From the NCBI RefSeq assembly GCF_030818935.1, contig NZ_JAUTBD010000001.1:868001-932000 (forward strand): a DNA stretch of 64,000 bases. Reading direction: 5' to 3'. Source of the DNA: Microbacterium sp. SORGH_AS_1204 (lineage in GTDB: Bacteria > Actinomycetota > Actinomycetes > Actinomycetales > Microbacteriaceae). Position 1 is the stretch's first letter. Each line of letters begins with the position of its first letter. A program made the position numbers and the translations under genes. Shown here in pieces: positions 35,453 through 43,960 of this stretch. Under the pieces are notes generated by a model, which was not told the origin of the DNA, did not search any database, and was given only the letters and a program-made list of their open reading frames with translations.

Positions 35453-37261
35453 GTGCCCATCGAACCCCCGTCGCCGTCTCGGCCGCTCCGCGACTACGCC
35501 GCCATCGGCGATGGGCGCACGGTCGCGCTGATCGGTCTCGACGGGTCGGTCGATTGGCTGCCGCTGCCGAACATCCACTCGCGGCCGGTCTTCGCGCGGC
35601 TGCTCGACGAGACGGCCGGAGGGTGCATCGAGCTGGCGCCGGTGGAGGAGTACGAGGTGAAGCGGCGCTACGTCGCCCACACCAACGTGCTCGAGACGAC
35701 GTTCACCACGAAGACCGGCGTCGCGAAGGTCACCGACGCCATGGTGACGGGTATCGCGGGCCGACTGCCGTGGGCAGAACTCGCGCGTCGCGTCGAGGGC
35801 GTGCGCGGTGAGGTCGAGTTCGCCTGGTGCGTGCAGCCCGGCACGATGCTGCGCTCGGCCGCGCCCTGGACCGAACGCATCGACGGGTTCTCCATCATGC
35901 GCATCGGGCACGTGTCCCTCGCCGTCGTCGGGCACGAACACGGACTGCACGGAGACCCGGATGCCCGGAACGAAAGCATCGACGGAAGCTTCACGACGTC
36001 GAAGGGTTCGCGTCACCTCCTGGTGATCGCCGCCACTGAGGGAGAGCCGCTGCGCATCCCCAACGCGCAGAACGTCGACCGCGGGATCGACCGCACCATC
36101 GGCGGATGGCAGATGTGGTCGGACGAGTTCTCGTACGAGGGTCCCTGGGCCGATGACGTGCAGCGCAGCGCCCTCGCGCTCAAGCTTCTGCTGTTCAGCC
36201 CGACGGGCGCCATCGCGGCGGCGGCGACGACCTCGCTGCCCGAGAACCCCCGCGGGGGCAAGAACTGGGACTACCGCTATGCCTGGGTGCGCGACCTCGC
36301 GTACACCGCTCACGCCTGGGTGGGCTTCGGCCTGCGCGAAGAGACGCACGCCGCGATCTCGTGGCTGTTGCGCACGATCCGCGAAAACGGCCCCGGGGTG
36401 CAGGTCATGTACACCCTCGACGGCGGCGCCGACGTGAGCGTCGAGAAGCACGAGGTCCCGGGCTGGAACGGCAATCAACCGGTGGTCACCGGCAATCCCG
36501 CGCAGGGGCAGCTGCAGCTCGGCGTGTACGGCGACCTCATCGCGATCTGTCGCACGTACGTCGAAGCCGGCAACCGCCTCGACACGCAGACCGGGCGGCT
36601 CTTGGCCGACGTCGCCGACCGCACGTGCGACCTGTGGCGCCGCGAGGACTCCGGCATGTGGGAGCTGCCCGAGCTGCGGCACTACACCTCGTCGAAGATG
36701 GGGTGCTGGAAGGCCCTCGATGACGCGCAGTGGCTGGCCGACGGCGGACACATCCCCGACAACGGCGATCGCTGGCGCGCGGAACGCGATCGCATCCATG
36801 CCTGGGTCGAGACGCACTGCTGGTCGGAGAAGCTCGAGGCGTACACGATCCACCCCGACAGCGAGGACCTCGACGCATCGGTGCTGCTGCACGCCCCCAC
36901 CGGATTCGATCGCGGTGAGCGTATGTCGAAGACCCTGGATGCCATCACCGAGCGCCTCACCACCGACGACCACCTCGTCTACCGCTACACCGGCATGGAC
37001 CAGGAGGAGCAGACCTTCGTCGCCTGCGCCTTCTGGCGGGCGACCGCGCTGGCGTGCGTCGGCCGGCACGCCGAGGCGATCGAGGCGATGGACGCCCTCG
37101 TCGCCCAGGGCAACGACGTCGGCATCTACTCCGAGATGATCGCCGAGGCCGACGGGGCTTTCTGGGGCAACCTCCCGCAGGCGCTCAGCCATCTCGCCCT
37201 CATCAACGCCGCCCTCGTCATCCGCGAACTGGTGGATGACGCCGAGCTCGGCGACCGCTGA
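35453..37261 (+). CDS. glycoside hydrolase family 15 protein (glucoamylase/trehalase-like)
   Basis: Cytoplasmic-type GH15 enzyme of 602 residues, likely to hydrolyse an alpha-glucoside such as trehalose or a maltodextrin. The N-terminal beta domain starts LRDYAAIGDGRTVALIGLDGSVDWLPLPN; the alpha/alpha toroid has the family signature NWDYRYAWVRD (about 268-278), LDGGADVSVEKHEVPGWNG and GDVGIYSEMIAEADGAFWGNLPQALSHLALINAA with the second catalytic region. No signal peptide. GTG 35453 lies six bases after TAGCGT, so the transcript is leaderless. A stress-related SDR gene follows after 55 bases. Trehalase activity is plausible in actinobacteria but not proved. Confidence 0.88.
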   Translation: MPIEPPSPSRPLRDYAAIGDGRTVALIGLDGSVDWLPLPNIHSRPVFARLLDETAGGCIELAPVEEYEVKRRYVAHTNVLETTFTTKTGVAKVTDAMVTGIAGRLPWAELARRVEGVRGEVEFAWCVQPGTMLRSAAPWTERIDGFSIMRIGHVSLAVVGHEHGLHGDPDARNESIDGSFTTSKGSRHLLVIAATEGEPLRIPNAQNVDRGIDRTIGGWQMWSDEFSYEGPWADDVQRSALALKLLLFSPTGAIAAAATTSLPENPRGGKNWDYRYAWVRDLAYTAHAWVGFGLREETHAAISWLLRTIRENGPGVQVMYTLDGGADVSVEKHEVPGWNGNQPVVTGNPAQGQLQLGVYGDLIAICRTYVEAGNRLDTQTGRLLADVADRTCDLWRREDSGMWELPELRHYTSSKMGCWKALDDAQWLADGGHIPDNGDRWRAERDRIHAWVETHCWSEKLEAYTIHPDSEDLDASVLLHAPTGFDRGERMSKTLDAITERLTTDDHLVYRYTGMDQEEQTFVACAFWRATALACVGRHAEAIEAMDALVAQGNDVGIYSEMIAEADGAFWGNLPQALSHLALINAALVIRELVDDAELGDR

Positions 37262-37316
37262 CCCCTCCGCCGGGGCCCACCCTCCCGGCATCCATCCCCC
37301 TCAGAAAGGACTCGCC

Positions 37317-38210
37317 ATGAGCACGCAGTACACCTTCACCGACCCGGCGAAGCTCTATGCCGACATCGACCCGCAGTCGCAGGATGCGAAGGAGCCCGGT
37401 CTCGACGCCGAACTGACGCCGAAGGCCGCCCTCGGTGAGGACACCTACGTCGGCAGCGGACGTCTGGAGGGACGCAAGGCCCTGATCACCGGCGCCGACT
37501 CGGGCATCGGCGCGGCCACCGCGATCGCCTTCGCCCGCGAGGGCGCCTCGGTCGCGATGTCGTACCTGCCCGAGGAGAAGGTGGATGCCGACCGCATCGC
37601 GGGCATCCTGCGCGAGGCCGGCGCCACCGTCGTGCAGATCCCCGGCGACCTGCGCGAGCGTGAGTACGCCAAGACCCTGGTCACGGAAGCGGTCGAGGGG
37701 CTCGGCGGTCTCGACATCGTCGTCAACAACGGCGGCAAGCAGATCTTCAACGAAGACGTCACGACCCTGACCGACGAGCAGTTCGACGACACGTTCAAGA
37801 CCAACGTGTACGCCATGTTCTGGATCTGCAAAGAGGCCGTGCCGCACCTGCAGCCCGGCTCGACCATCATCAACACCACGTCGATCCAGGCGTACTCGCC
37901 CGCGCCGATCCTCGTCGACTACGCCTCCACCAAGGCGACGATCAACACCTTCACCAAGGCGCTCGGTCAGCAGCTCGCGCCCAAGGGCATCCGTGTGAAC
38001 GCGGTCGCCCCGGGCCCGATCTGGACGCCGCTGCAGGTCACCGACGGCCAGCCCGACGAGAAGGTCGACGAATTCGGCGAGGAGACCCCGCTCGGCCGCA
38101 TGGGCCAGCCGGCCGAGCTCGCCCCGGCGTACGTCTACCTCGCCTCGGCGGAGTCGAGCTACGTCATCGGCGAGACGCTCAACGTCAACGGCGGCATGCC
38201 GACGCCGTAA
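37317..38210 (+). CDS. SDR-family oxidoreductase, general-stress type
   Basis: Short-chain dehydrogenase of 297 residues with a roughly 45-residue N-terminal extension (MSTQYTFTDPAKLYADIDP) as in the YhdF/YdaD/YhxC group of Bacillus stress proteins. The cofactor site is ALITGADSGIGAATAIAF, the NNGG motif is in IVVNNGGKQIF, and the catalytic triad is Ser in NTTSIQAYSP with Tyr and Lys in DYASTKATI. The C-terminal VIGETLNVNGGMP is standard. AGAAAGGA precedes the ATG. It is probably co-transcribed with the GH15 gene. The natural substrate is unknown. Confidence 0.9.
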   Translation: MSTQYTFTDPAKLYADIDPQSQDAKEPGLDAELTPKAALGEDTYVGSGRLEGRKALITGADSGIGAATAIAFAREGASVAMSYLPEEKVDADRIAGILREAGATVVQIPGDLREREYAKTLVTEAVEGLGGLDIVVNNGGKQIFNEDVTTLTDEQFDDTFKTNVYAMFWICKEAVPHLQPGSTIINTTSIQAYSPAPILVDYASTKATINTFTKALGQQLAPKGIRVNAVAPGPIWTPLQVTDGQPDEKVDEFGEETPLGRMGQPAELAPAYVYLASAESSYVIGETLNVNGGMPTP

Positions 38211-38279
38211 GCAGCGACACTCACGAGGGGCCGTCGTCCGGGTGCGGGCGGCGGCCCTTCGGCATCCGTGGTGGTCGAA

Positions 38280-38346
38280 AACAGGGGATGCCACGAGAAC
38301 AGGCCGATCTCGGCCGGATCCCCCTGTTCTCGTCGCATCCCCTGTT
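38280..38346. terminator. long hairpin of the AACAGGGGATGCCACGAG family
   Basis: Arms of 24 nt (38280-38303 and 38323-38346) with one mismatch. The arms contain AACAGGGGATGC and ACGAGAACAGG. It lies between a plus-strand SDR gene and a minus-strand acetyltransferase gene, so it can act in both directions. Confidence 0.6.
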
Positions 38347-38367
38347 CTCGTGACGGTGCCCGGCAGG

Positions 38368-38829
38368 TCAGACGAGCGGTTTGCGGTAGAAGATCTCGCC
38401 GTCGGCGGTCTCTTCGGTGCGGTGGTAGCCCTCGCGCTCGTAGAGTCGCTGGTTCGCCTCGCTCAGGCCACCGGTGAACAGTTCCGCCTCGGTGGCCCCC
38501 GCCTCTCGGCCGCGATCTTCGACGGCGCCGAGCAGCAGCGTGCCGAGGCCTTCGCCCTGCTGGTCGGGGGCGATGGCAAGGCGCCCGATGAGCAGCAGCT
38601 CGCCGTCCTGGCGGGCGCGCACGGCGCCGACGATGCGGTGGCCCGCGATCGCGACGCAGCCGAGGTTCTCGACGAGCTCGGCCCGGAGCTCCTCGAGCGT
38701 CTGGGTGAGCGGAGGCATGTCGGGATCGCCATAAATGAGCGCCTCGCTGGCGAAGGCGGCGCGCTGGATGGTCAACACCTCCCCGGCGTCGTCGGGACTG
38801 ACAGGGCGGATGATGGGCGAGTTCGGCAT
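38368..38829 (-). CDS. GNAT-family N-acetyltransferase
   Basis: Acetyltransferase of 153 residues. It shows the GNAT core IGRLAIAPDQQGEGLGTLLLGAVEDRG (about 80-106), where QGEGLG contacts acetyl-CoA, and the terminal ELFTGGLSEANQRLYEREGYHRTEE with the conserved asparagine and tyrosine. The middle segment GCVAIAGHRIVGAVRARQDGELLLIG forms the central strands. Substrate unknown. It is monocistronic, divergent from an AraC-type gene and separated from the convergent SDR gene by the long hairpin. Confidence 0.85.
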   Translation of the reverse strand: MPNSPIIRPVSPDDAGEVLTIQRAAFASEALIYGDPDMPPLTQTLEELRAELVENLGCVAIAGHRIVGAVRARQDGELLLIGRLAIAPDQQGEGLGTLLLGAVEDRGREAGATEAELFTGGLSEANQRLYEREGYHRTEETADGEIFYRKPLV

Positions 38830-38916
38830 CGACGTTCTTTCGCGGGGAGGTGAGACGACAGGTTAACTATCATGGGCTCTGCGCCCCCGATTCTTCATCG
38901 GTGGACGAAGCCCCCC

Positions 38917-39846
38917 ATGAACGATTTCTTCACGACGACCGTCCACGCCGCTGACGTCGCCGAGACGCAAGCCTGGCTGCAGGCGCACTACGGTCACGTC
39001 GACGTGCAGGCCGATCGCGCCTCGTTCGCCGAAGACGCCGTCGGTGACGGTGCGTTCTCGATGCGTCGATTGACGTGGGACTGCCGTGCCGAGGTCATCT
39101 ACGAGGCGGATCGGTTCTATTTCGCCACCTCCACCCCGGGATACGCTTGGACCGTGGGGTCGCAGGCGGGGGAGTACAGCGTCGAGCCGGGCCTCGTCCA
39201 GCCCGGCGAAGACCTCGTCGGGCGCCCGGACGACACGACGGTGCAGCTCATCGCGTTCGACACCGCGTGGTTGACGGAATCGGCGCGGGCCATCTACGGC
39301 GACGAGTCGCTGACCGTCCGCTTCGCGGGTGCGGCTCCCGTCTCGCGCCGCATGCGCGACTACTGGCTCGCCACCGTCCGGTGGTCGCTGACCCAGGTGC
39401 CCGTGATGGCAGAGCCCCTGGTGCGTGCGCACGTGCGACGCTCGCTGGTCGCGGCGACGCTGGAGACCTTCCCGCTGGTGGGAGATCCGCGCGAACGGCG
39501 CGCATCGGCACTGGAGCAGGCGTCGATCTACACCTCGGCCACGGCGTGGATCGACGATCACGCGTCGCTGGCCGTGACCGTCGACGACGCGGCACGGGCG
39601 GTCGGCACCTCGACGGAGGGCCTGCGGCGCGCGTTCGCCGCGAACGGCCAACTCACCCACACCCCGGAGGAGTATCTCGCGGCGGCGCGGGTGAGCGCCG
39701 CGCACGCCGACCTCGTCGACGCGGATCCCGCCTGCGTCACCGTCGACGAGGTGGCCGCCCGCTGGGGATTCATCGATCGCGCCGCCTTCGCGCGGGCGTA
39801 CCGCGGCGCGTACGGGGTGGCGCCCGAGTCGACGCTCGAGCGCTGA
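38917..39846 (+). CDS. AraC-family transcriptional regulator
   Basis: Regulator of about 309 residues with a C-terminal AraC HTH pair: WIDDHASLAVTVDDAARAVGTSTEGLRRAFAANGQLTHTPEEYL and RVSAAHADLVDADPACVTVDEVAARWGFIDRAAFARAYRGAYG. The N-terminal 200 residues form an unknown sensing domain. An ATG at 38872 would overlap a TTAACT -10-like box (38863-38868), so ATG 38917 is preferred although its ribosome site is poor. The gene ends four bases from a convergent acidic-protein gene. Its overall layout resembles the regulator at 49052-49984. Confidence 0.82.
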   Translation: MNDFFTTTVHAADVAETQAWLQAHYGHVDVQADRASFAEDAVGDGAFSMRRLTWDCRAEVIYEADRFYFATSTPGYAWTVGSQAGEYSVEPGLVQPGEDLVGRPDDTTVQLIAFDTAWLTESARAIYGDESLTVRFAGAAPVSRRMRDYWLATVRWSLTQVPVMAEPLVRAHVRRSLVAATLETFPLVGDPRERRASALEQASIYTSATAWIDDHASLAVTVDDAARAVGTSTEGLRRAFAANGQLTHTPEEYLAAARVSAAHADLVDADPACVTVDEVAARWGFIDRAAFARAYRGAYGVAPESTLER

Positions 39847-39850
39847 GCGA

Positions 39851-40111
39851 TCACCGATCGCGGTCGGTGTACTCGCCGGGGTCGCCGAGATCCTCGCGCG
39901 ACTCGCCGCCGCCGGGCAGTTCGACATCGGTGTAGGCACCGGCCTCATCGGACCGTGGCCGGTCCTGCGTCCCGTCGGCGTTCTGCCGGTCGACGTACTC
40001 GCCGGGGAGGTCCGCGCTGCCGCGATCGGCGGTGCCGTCCGGCAGCTCCAGGTCGGTGTACTCGCCTTCGTCGGGTCCCGTGCCGTGTCCGTTGACGTCG
40101 CGTTCAGCCAT
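39851..40111 (-). CDS. acidic repeat-containing protein, probably disordered
   Basis: Protein of 86 residues composed almost wholly of hydrophilic residues. It has repeated units of the type GEYTDLELPDG, GEYVDRQNADG, GAYTDVELPGG and GEYTDRDR, spaced about 24 residues. There are no hydrophobic helices. Such sequences are expected to be intrinsically disordered; similar small acidic proteins occur twice more in this window. GGAGG lies well placed before the ATG. Function unknown; stress protection or hydration is only a guess. Confidence 0.65.
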   Translation of the reverse strand: MAERDVNGHGTGPDEGEYTDLELPDGTADRGSADLPGEYVDRQNADGTQDRPRSDEAGAYTDVELPGGGESREDLGDPGEYTDRDR

Positions 40112-40250
40112 TGCCGCCTCCTGGGTCGTGGTGGCTCGACGGTAGACCTCGGCGCGCTCGCCCGCAGCGGACTTGACAGGGCCGCTGTCGCGGCGGAGGG
40201 CGTGTGTCAAGGCGGTGGGAGCGGCGTTCGGGCGGAAGCAGGGTGGAGGC

Positions 40251-40409
40251 ATGCCAGCTCTCGCCATCATCCTCGTCATCGCCGGTCTCGTGCTGCTGTT
40301 CCTCGGTATCTTCGTCGAGGCCGTGAAGTTCCTGCTGTGGATCGGCCTCATCGTCCTGATCATCGGCGTCGTCGCGGCGCTTCTGCGTTTCCTTCGCCGA
40401 CAGGTCTGA
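40251..40409 (+). CDS. 52-residue two-helix membrane protein
   Basis: Very hydrophobic small protein: PALAIILVIAGLVLLFLGIF and FLLWIGLIVLIIGVVAALLRF form two helices, followed by a basic tail RRQV. This is the look of the small actinobacterial membrane proteins of DUF6131 type. GGAGG lies three bases before the ATG, which strongly supports translation. The role is unknown. It ends shortly before a long hairpin and a convergent epimerase gene. Confidence 0.72.
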   Translation: MPALAIILVIAGLVLLFLGIFVEAVKFLLWIGLIVLIIGVVAALLRFLRRQV

Positions 40410-40435
40410 CCGGGGGCGCGCGCCACGGCGATCCC

Positions 40436-40506
40436 AGAACAGGAAATGCGCCGAGAACGGGCCGTTCGAGCGCACGTCGCCCTGTGGTCGTGGCATCCCC
40501 TGTTCT
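40436..40506. terminator. degenerate long hairpin, same family as 38280-38346
   Basis: AGAACAGGAAATGCGCCGAGAAC on the left pairs imperfectly with CATCCCCTGTTCT on the right; the right arm keeps the CCCTGTTCTCGTGACG sequence of the 38.3-kb element. It lies between convergent genes. Confidence 0.45.
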
Positions 40507-40589
40507 CGTGACGCGAATGGCCCGCCCCGCACGTTCTGACACGCCGCTTCCCGCGCTCCTCATCGGCACGGGGAGCGGCGTTCGGGCTT

Positions 40590-41594
40590 TCAGGCCGAGA
40601 AGAGGTCGCGTGCCCGCGGCCGCCGCACCGCCGCGACGGCGTCGAGCGCGGGGCCGAGCTCGGGATGACGGAACGCGAAACCCGCGTCGGTGAGCACGCG
40701 CGGCACCGCCCAGCGGCTCTTCAGCACAAGCTCCGGCTCGTTGCGCAGCAGGGCCATCGCCGGGTCGAGCATCCAGCGGAAGGCCGGGAGGCCCAGCGGC
40801 ATCCGGGCCACCCGTCGAACCTCGCGCATGAGCGTGCGGTTGTCGCTGACGCCGGGAGCGGCGAGGTTGACGGGACCGGCGAGATCGTCGCGGTCACGAA
40901 GGAAGCGCACGGATGCCACGACGTCGTCGATGTGGATCCAGCTGAAGCGCTGGCGACCCGACGTGCGGTGCCACGACGACCACACGGGGCCCGTCGGTCG
41001 TGCGCCGATCCCGCGGTAGCGGCGGTGCGGAAACCACCAGCTGTCGATCTGCGGGCCGCCCAGGCCCATCCGCCCGAGCGCGAGCAGTATGCGGGTGGCG
41101 GGGCCGTCGCCCAACACGATCGCCATGCGCAGCGCCACGCGCCGGGTGGCGGGCAGGTCGCCGGCGAAGAAGGCCCGCTCCCAGCTCGTGGCGACGTCGA
41201 CCGAGAACCCCTCGCCGATCGTCCCGTCGACCTCGTCGTTGCCGTGCTCCGTCTCGTGCCGGTAGATGGTCGCCGTCGAGGCGTTCATCCACACGCGCGG
41301 CGGGCGCCGCGCGGCGGCCACGGCGGCGTGGAGCTCGCGTGTCGTGTCGACGCGTGAGCGCAGGATCTCGTCGCGATTCGCGTCGGTGTACCGGCACGAC
41401 ACGATCTTGCCCGCGAGATTCACCAGGACGTCGGCGCCGTCGACGAGGCCCTCGATGGCCGCGGCGTCACCCCAGACCGCCGTGCCGGAGCGTCCGACGG
41501 TGGCGACGTCGTACCCGTCGTCCGCGAACGCGGCGGTCAGGGCGCGCCCGACGAAGCCGCTCGCTCCGGCGATGACGACGCGGGGTCGGGGCAC
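40590..41594 (-). CDS. TIGR01777-type NAD(P)-dependent epimerase
   Basis: Atypical SDR of about 334 residues. The N-terminal motif is VVIAGASGFVGRALTAAFADDGYDV; VLVNLAGKIVSCRYTDANRDEILRSRVDTTREL is the hallmark region of the TIGR01777 (YfcH-like) family; the end LLFGEARVVL-like part appears as ELVLKSRWAVPRVLTDAGFAFRHPELGPALDAV. GTG 41594 was chosen because GGAGG lies just upstream; an in-frame TTG at 41606 overlaps that ribosome site. Family members are linked to cell-division or sugar-nucleotide functions, but the reaction is unknown. Confidence 0.83.
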   Translation of the reverse strand: MPRPRVVIAGASGFVGRALTAAFADDGYDVATVGRSGTAVWGDAAAIEGLVDGADVLVNLAGKIVSCRYTDANRDEILRSRVDTTRELHAAVAAARRPPRVWMNASTATIYRHETEHGNDEVDGTIGEGFSVDVATSWERAFFAGDLPATRRVALRMAIVLGDGPATRILLALGRMGLGGPQIDSWWFPHRRYRGIGARPTGPVWSSWHRTSGRQRFSWIHIDDVVASVRFLRDRDDLAGPVNLAAPGVSDNRTLMREVRRVARMPLGLPAFRWMLDPAMALLRNEPELVLKSRWAVPRVLTDAGFAFRHPELGPALDAVAAVRRPRARDLFSA

Positions 41595-41680
41595 GGCATC
41601 CTCCAAGGGTCGGTGGCCTCAGCCTAGGGGCGACGCGTCGCGCGTCCGGGCGCGCCGACGGGGCTGACACAATGGATGCC

Positions 41681-42271
41681 ATGCGACACGGCCGGGGCTC
41701 ACGCGTCGCGCGCGGTGCCGTCGCGGCATCCGTCGCCACCTTCGTCGCGCTGGTGTCGCACGTGTCGGCCGGGGGAGCGATCCCCGGCGTCGTCGGCGTC
41801 GTCGTGCCGCTCGCCCTGTCGTTCGTCGTGTGCACGGCGCTCGCCGGTCGGGCCCCGTCGATCTGGCGGTCGGTCCTCGCGGTCGCGGCCAGTCAGGGAC
41901 TGTTCCACACGCTGTTCGTGCTCGGCAGCTACGACCTCGGCGTGGGTCACGTGCACGGCGCGGCGGTCTCGATCACGGTTGACGCAGCGTCCGCTCCCGC
42001 GATGACGATGGATGCCGCCATGGCGGGCGCCCACTTCGTCGCGGCCGCGGTGACCGCCGCGGCGCTGCATCGCGGCGAGCGCGCGTTCGCGGCCCTGCGC
42101 TCCCTTGCTGTTCGCTGCGTCGCCTGGATGCGTGCGCGCCTTCGCGCCGTCGGCTTCTCGCCGGTGCCCCTCCGGCGCCTGCGCGCAGCGGTCCTCGCCG
42201 AGGTGCGGCCCATCTCGGTGCTCGTCGTGCGCGCCCGAGCGCGCCGCGGGCCGCCGGTCGCGGCATCCTGA
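41681..42271 (+). CDS. integral membrane protein, hypothetical
   Basis: Protein of 196 residues with five or so hydrophobic segments in the first 150 residues (VAASVATFVALVSHVSAGG, GVVGVVVPLALSFVVCTALAG, SVLAVAASQGLFHTLFVLGS, MAGAHFVAAAVTAAALHRGE) and a basic C-terminal tail. Histidines are scattered at helix ends (SHVS, GLFH, GHVHG, GAHF), as in membrane proteins of actinobacterial copper-handling clusters, and a PepSY-type protein follows; a metal link is only an inference. ATG 41681 lies seven bases after CACAAT, implying a leaderless start; ATG 41672 overlaps that box. Confidence 0.65.
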   Translation: MRHGRGSRVARGAVAASVATFVALVSHVSAGGAIPGVVGVVVPLALSFVVCTALAGRAPSIWRSVLAVAASQGLFHTLFVLGSYDLGVGHVHGAAVSITVDAASAPAMTMDAAMAGAHFVAAAVTAAALHRGERAFAALRSLAVRCVAWMRARLRAVGFSPVPLRRLRAAVLAEVRPISVLVVRARARRGPPVAAS

Positions 42272-42526
42272 GTCCCACCCCGCCCGGCTGACGGCGGGGT
42301 GGTCGGCCGTCGGGTCGAGCGCCGTCGCGCGCTCGCCGACGCCGTTCCGCGTCCTCTCCGGACGCCCCCTCCCTTCTGTGCCCTCCGCCGTGAGCACGCG
42401 CCCTGAGCCGTCTCCGCGCGGAGCGGTCCCGGCAGCGCCGCGACGGCCGCCGGACGACGGGTGCTCCGCGCACCCGGAAAGCGATCTGCGCATGTCCTTC
42501 TCCTCCGCCTCCGAGGCGGTCCGCCC

Positions 42527-43960
42527 GTGACCGCCACCGCCTCCGCCCCCGTGGGTGCCCCGACCCCGCCCGACCCGAGGCGGAGAGGGTGGTTGCTGCC
42601 GCTCCTTCGTCGCCTGCACTTCTTCGCGGGGCTCCTCGTCGGTCCGTTCATCTTCGTCGCGGCCGTCAGCGGCGCGCTCTACGCCCTCACCCCGACCCTC
42701 GAGCGCGGGATGTACGCGCACGAGCTGACCGCACCTGTGACGACGGGCTCCACCCCGCTCGCCGAGCAGGTCCGGGCCGCCGAGGCCTACGTCGGCGGCG
42801 GGACGCCGGTGGCCGTGCGTCCGGCGCCCGCGCCCGGCGACACCACCCGCGTGATGTTCGCCGACGACACGCTGCCCGAGAGCACGACACGGGCGGTCTT
42901 CGTCGACCCGGCGACCACCGAGATCCGTGGCGACCTGCCCGTCTACGGAACGAGCGGCGCGCTGCCGCTGCGGCACTGGGTCAGCGATCTGCACCGTTCG
43001 TTGCACCTCGGCGATGTCGGCCGCTGGTACAGCGAGCTCGCGGCATCCTGGCTCGGAATCGTTGCACTGGCAGGCCTCGGGCTGTGGGTCGGCCGTCTCG
43101 CGGTGCGGCGTCGGCGTCGGACGCGACGACCCCTCCGCGGCTACCGGCGGTTGTCGACGTGGCACTCGGCCGTCGGCGTGTCGGCGGTGCTGGGGGCGCT
43201 GTTCCTCTCGGCGACCGGCATCACCTGGTCGACGTACGCCGGGGCGCACGTGGCCGACCTGCGGGCGCTCGTCGGCGGAGGCACTCCCACGCTCGTGACG
43301 ACCCTCGACGGATCCGCCGGGACCGGCGACCACGCCCATCACGGCGGAGCGCACGAGGGTGGGCACAGCGTCGATGCCGCGTCGTTCGACGACGTGCTCG
43401 CCCTCGCGCGCACGGTGAACGTGAACTCCGGCGACGTCGAGATCCGCCCGCCCGCCGCCGACGGCATGGCCTGGGTCGTACAGGAGGTCCACCGCAGTTT
43501 CCCGACCGAAGTGGATGCCGTGGCCATCGACGCCGCCGACATGCGGGTGATCGACCGGGTCGACTTCGCCGACTACCCGCTGCTGGCGAAGCTGTCGCGC
43601 TGGGGGATCGATCTGCACATGGGCACGATGTTCGGCCTGGCGAATCAGCTGGTGCTGGTCGCGCTCGCCCTCGGCATCGGCGTGCTCGTCGTGCTCGGGT
43701 ACGCGATGTGGTGGAGGCGGCGGCCGACGAAGGGGGTCGCCGCGGCGCCGGCGCGCGGTGCGCTGCGGCAGGCGCCGTGGTGGGGGACCGGAGCCGTGCT
43801 GGCGGCGGCGGTCGTGATCGGGCTGGTGCTGCCGTTGATCGGCTACACGCTGGCGGCCTTCGTCGTGATCGACCTGCTGCTCGGGTGGCGGGCGCGGCGG
43901 GGGGAGCGCGTCAGTCGAGAAGCTGATGCATCGTCACCGACCCCGTCGTCGGCTCGGTGA
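42527..43960 (+). CDS. PepSY-associated transmembrane protein
   Basis: Membrane protein of 477 residues of the PepSY_TM (DUF2271/PiuB-like) family, found in iron or copper handling and cytochrome-like reductase contexts. The first helix pair is LRRLHFFAGLLVGPFIFVAAVSGALYAL with the conserved histidine; LRHWVSDLHRSLHLGDVGRWYSELAASWLGIVALAGLGLWV and STWHSAVGVSAVLGALFLSATGITWSTYAG follow; a histidine-rich loop (GDHAHHGGAHEGGHS) could bind metal. GTG 42527 sits in a GTGA overlap with the stop of a 12-codon reading frame (42492-42530). The last 50 bases overlap the 3' end of the convergent acetyltransferase gene. Confidence 0.83.
   Translation: MTATASAPVGAPTPPDPRRRGWLLPLLRRLHFFAGLLVGPFIFVAAVSGALYALTPTLERGMYAHELTAPVTTGSTPLAEQVRAAEAYVGGGTPVAVRPAPAPGDTTRVMFADDTLPESTTRAVFVDPATTEIRGDLPVYGTSGALPLRHWVSDLHRSLHLGDVGRWYSELAASWLGIVALAGLGLWVGRLAVRRRRRTRRPLRGYRRLSTWHSAVGVSAVLGALFLSATGITWSTYAGAHVADLRALVGGGTPTLVTTLDGSAGTGDHAHHGGAHEGGHSVDAASFDDVLALARTVNVNSGDVEIRPPAADGMAWVVQEVHRSFPTEVDAVAIDAADMRVIDRVDFADYPLLAKLSRWGIDLHMGTMFGLANQLVLVALALGIGVLVVLGYAMWWRRRPTKGVAAAPARGALRQAPWWGTGAVLAAAVVIGLVLPLIGYTLAAFVVIDLLLGWRARRGERVSREADASSPTPSSAR

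Noticed and set aside
40172..40211. CTTGACA and TGTCAAG as a divergent promoter pair
   Set aside because: The words look like opposed -35 boxes, but no -10 box lies at the right distance for either direction.
42105..42530. A 141-residue frame before the PepSY gene
   Set aside because: It is out of phase with both the membrane-protein gene and the GC3 pattern; it looks like a shadow of the 41681-42271 gene and its flank.
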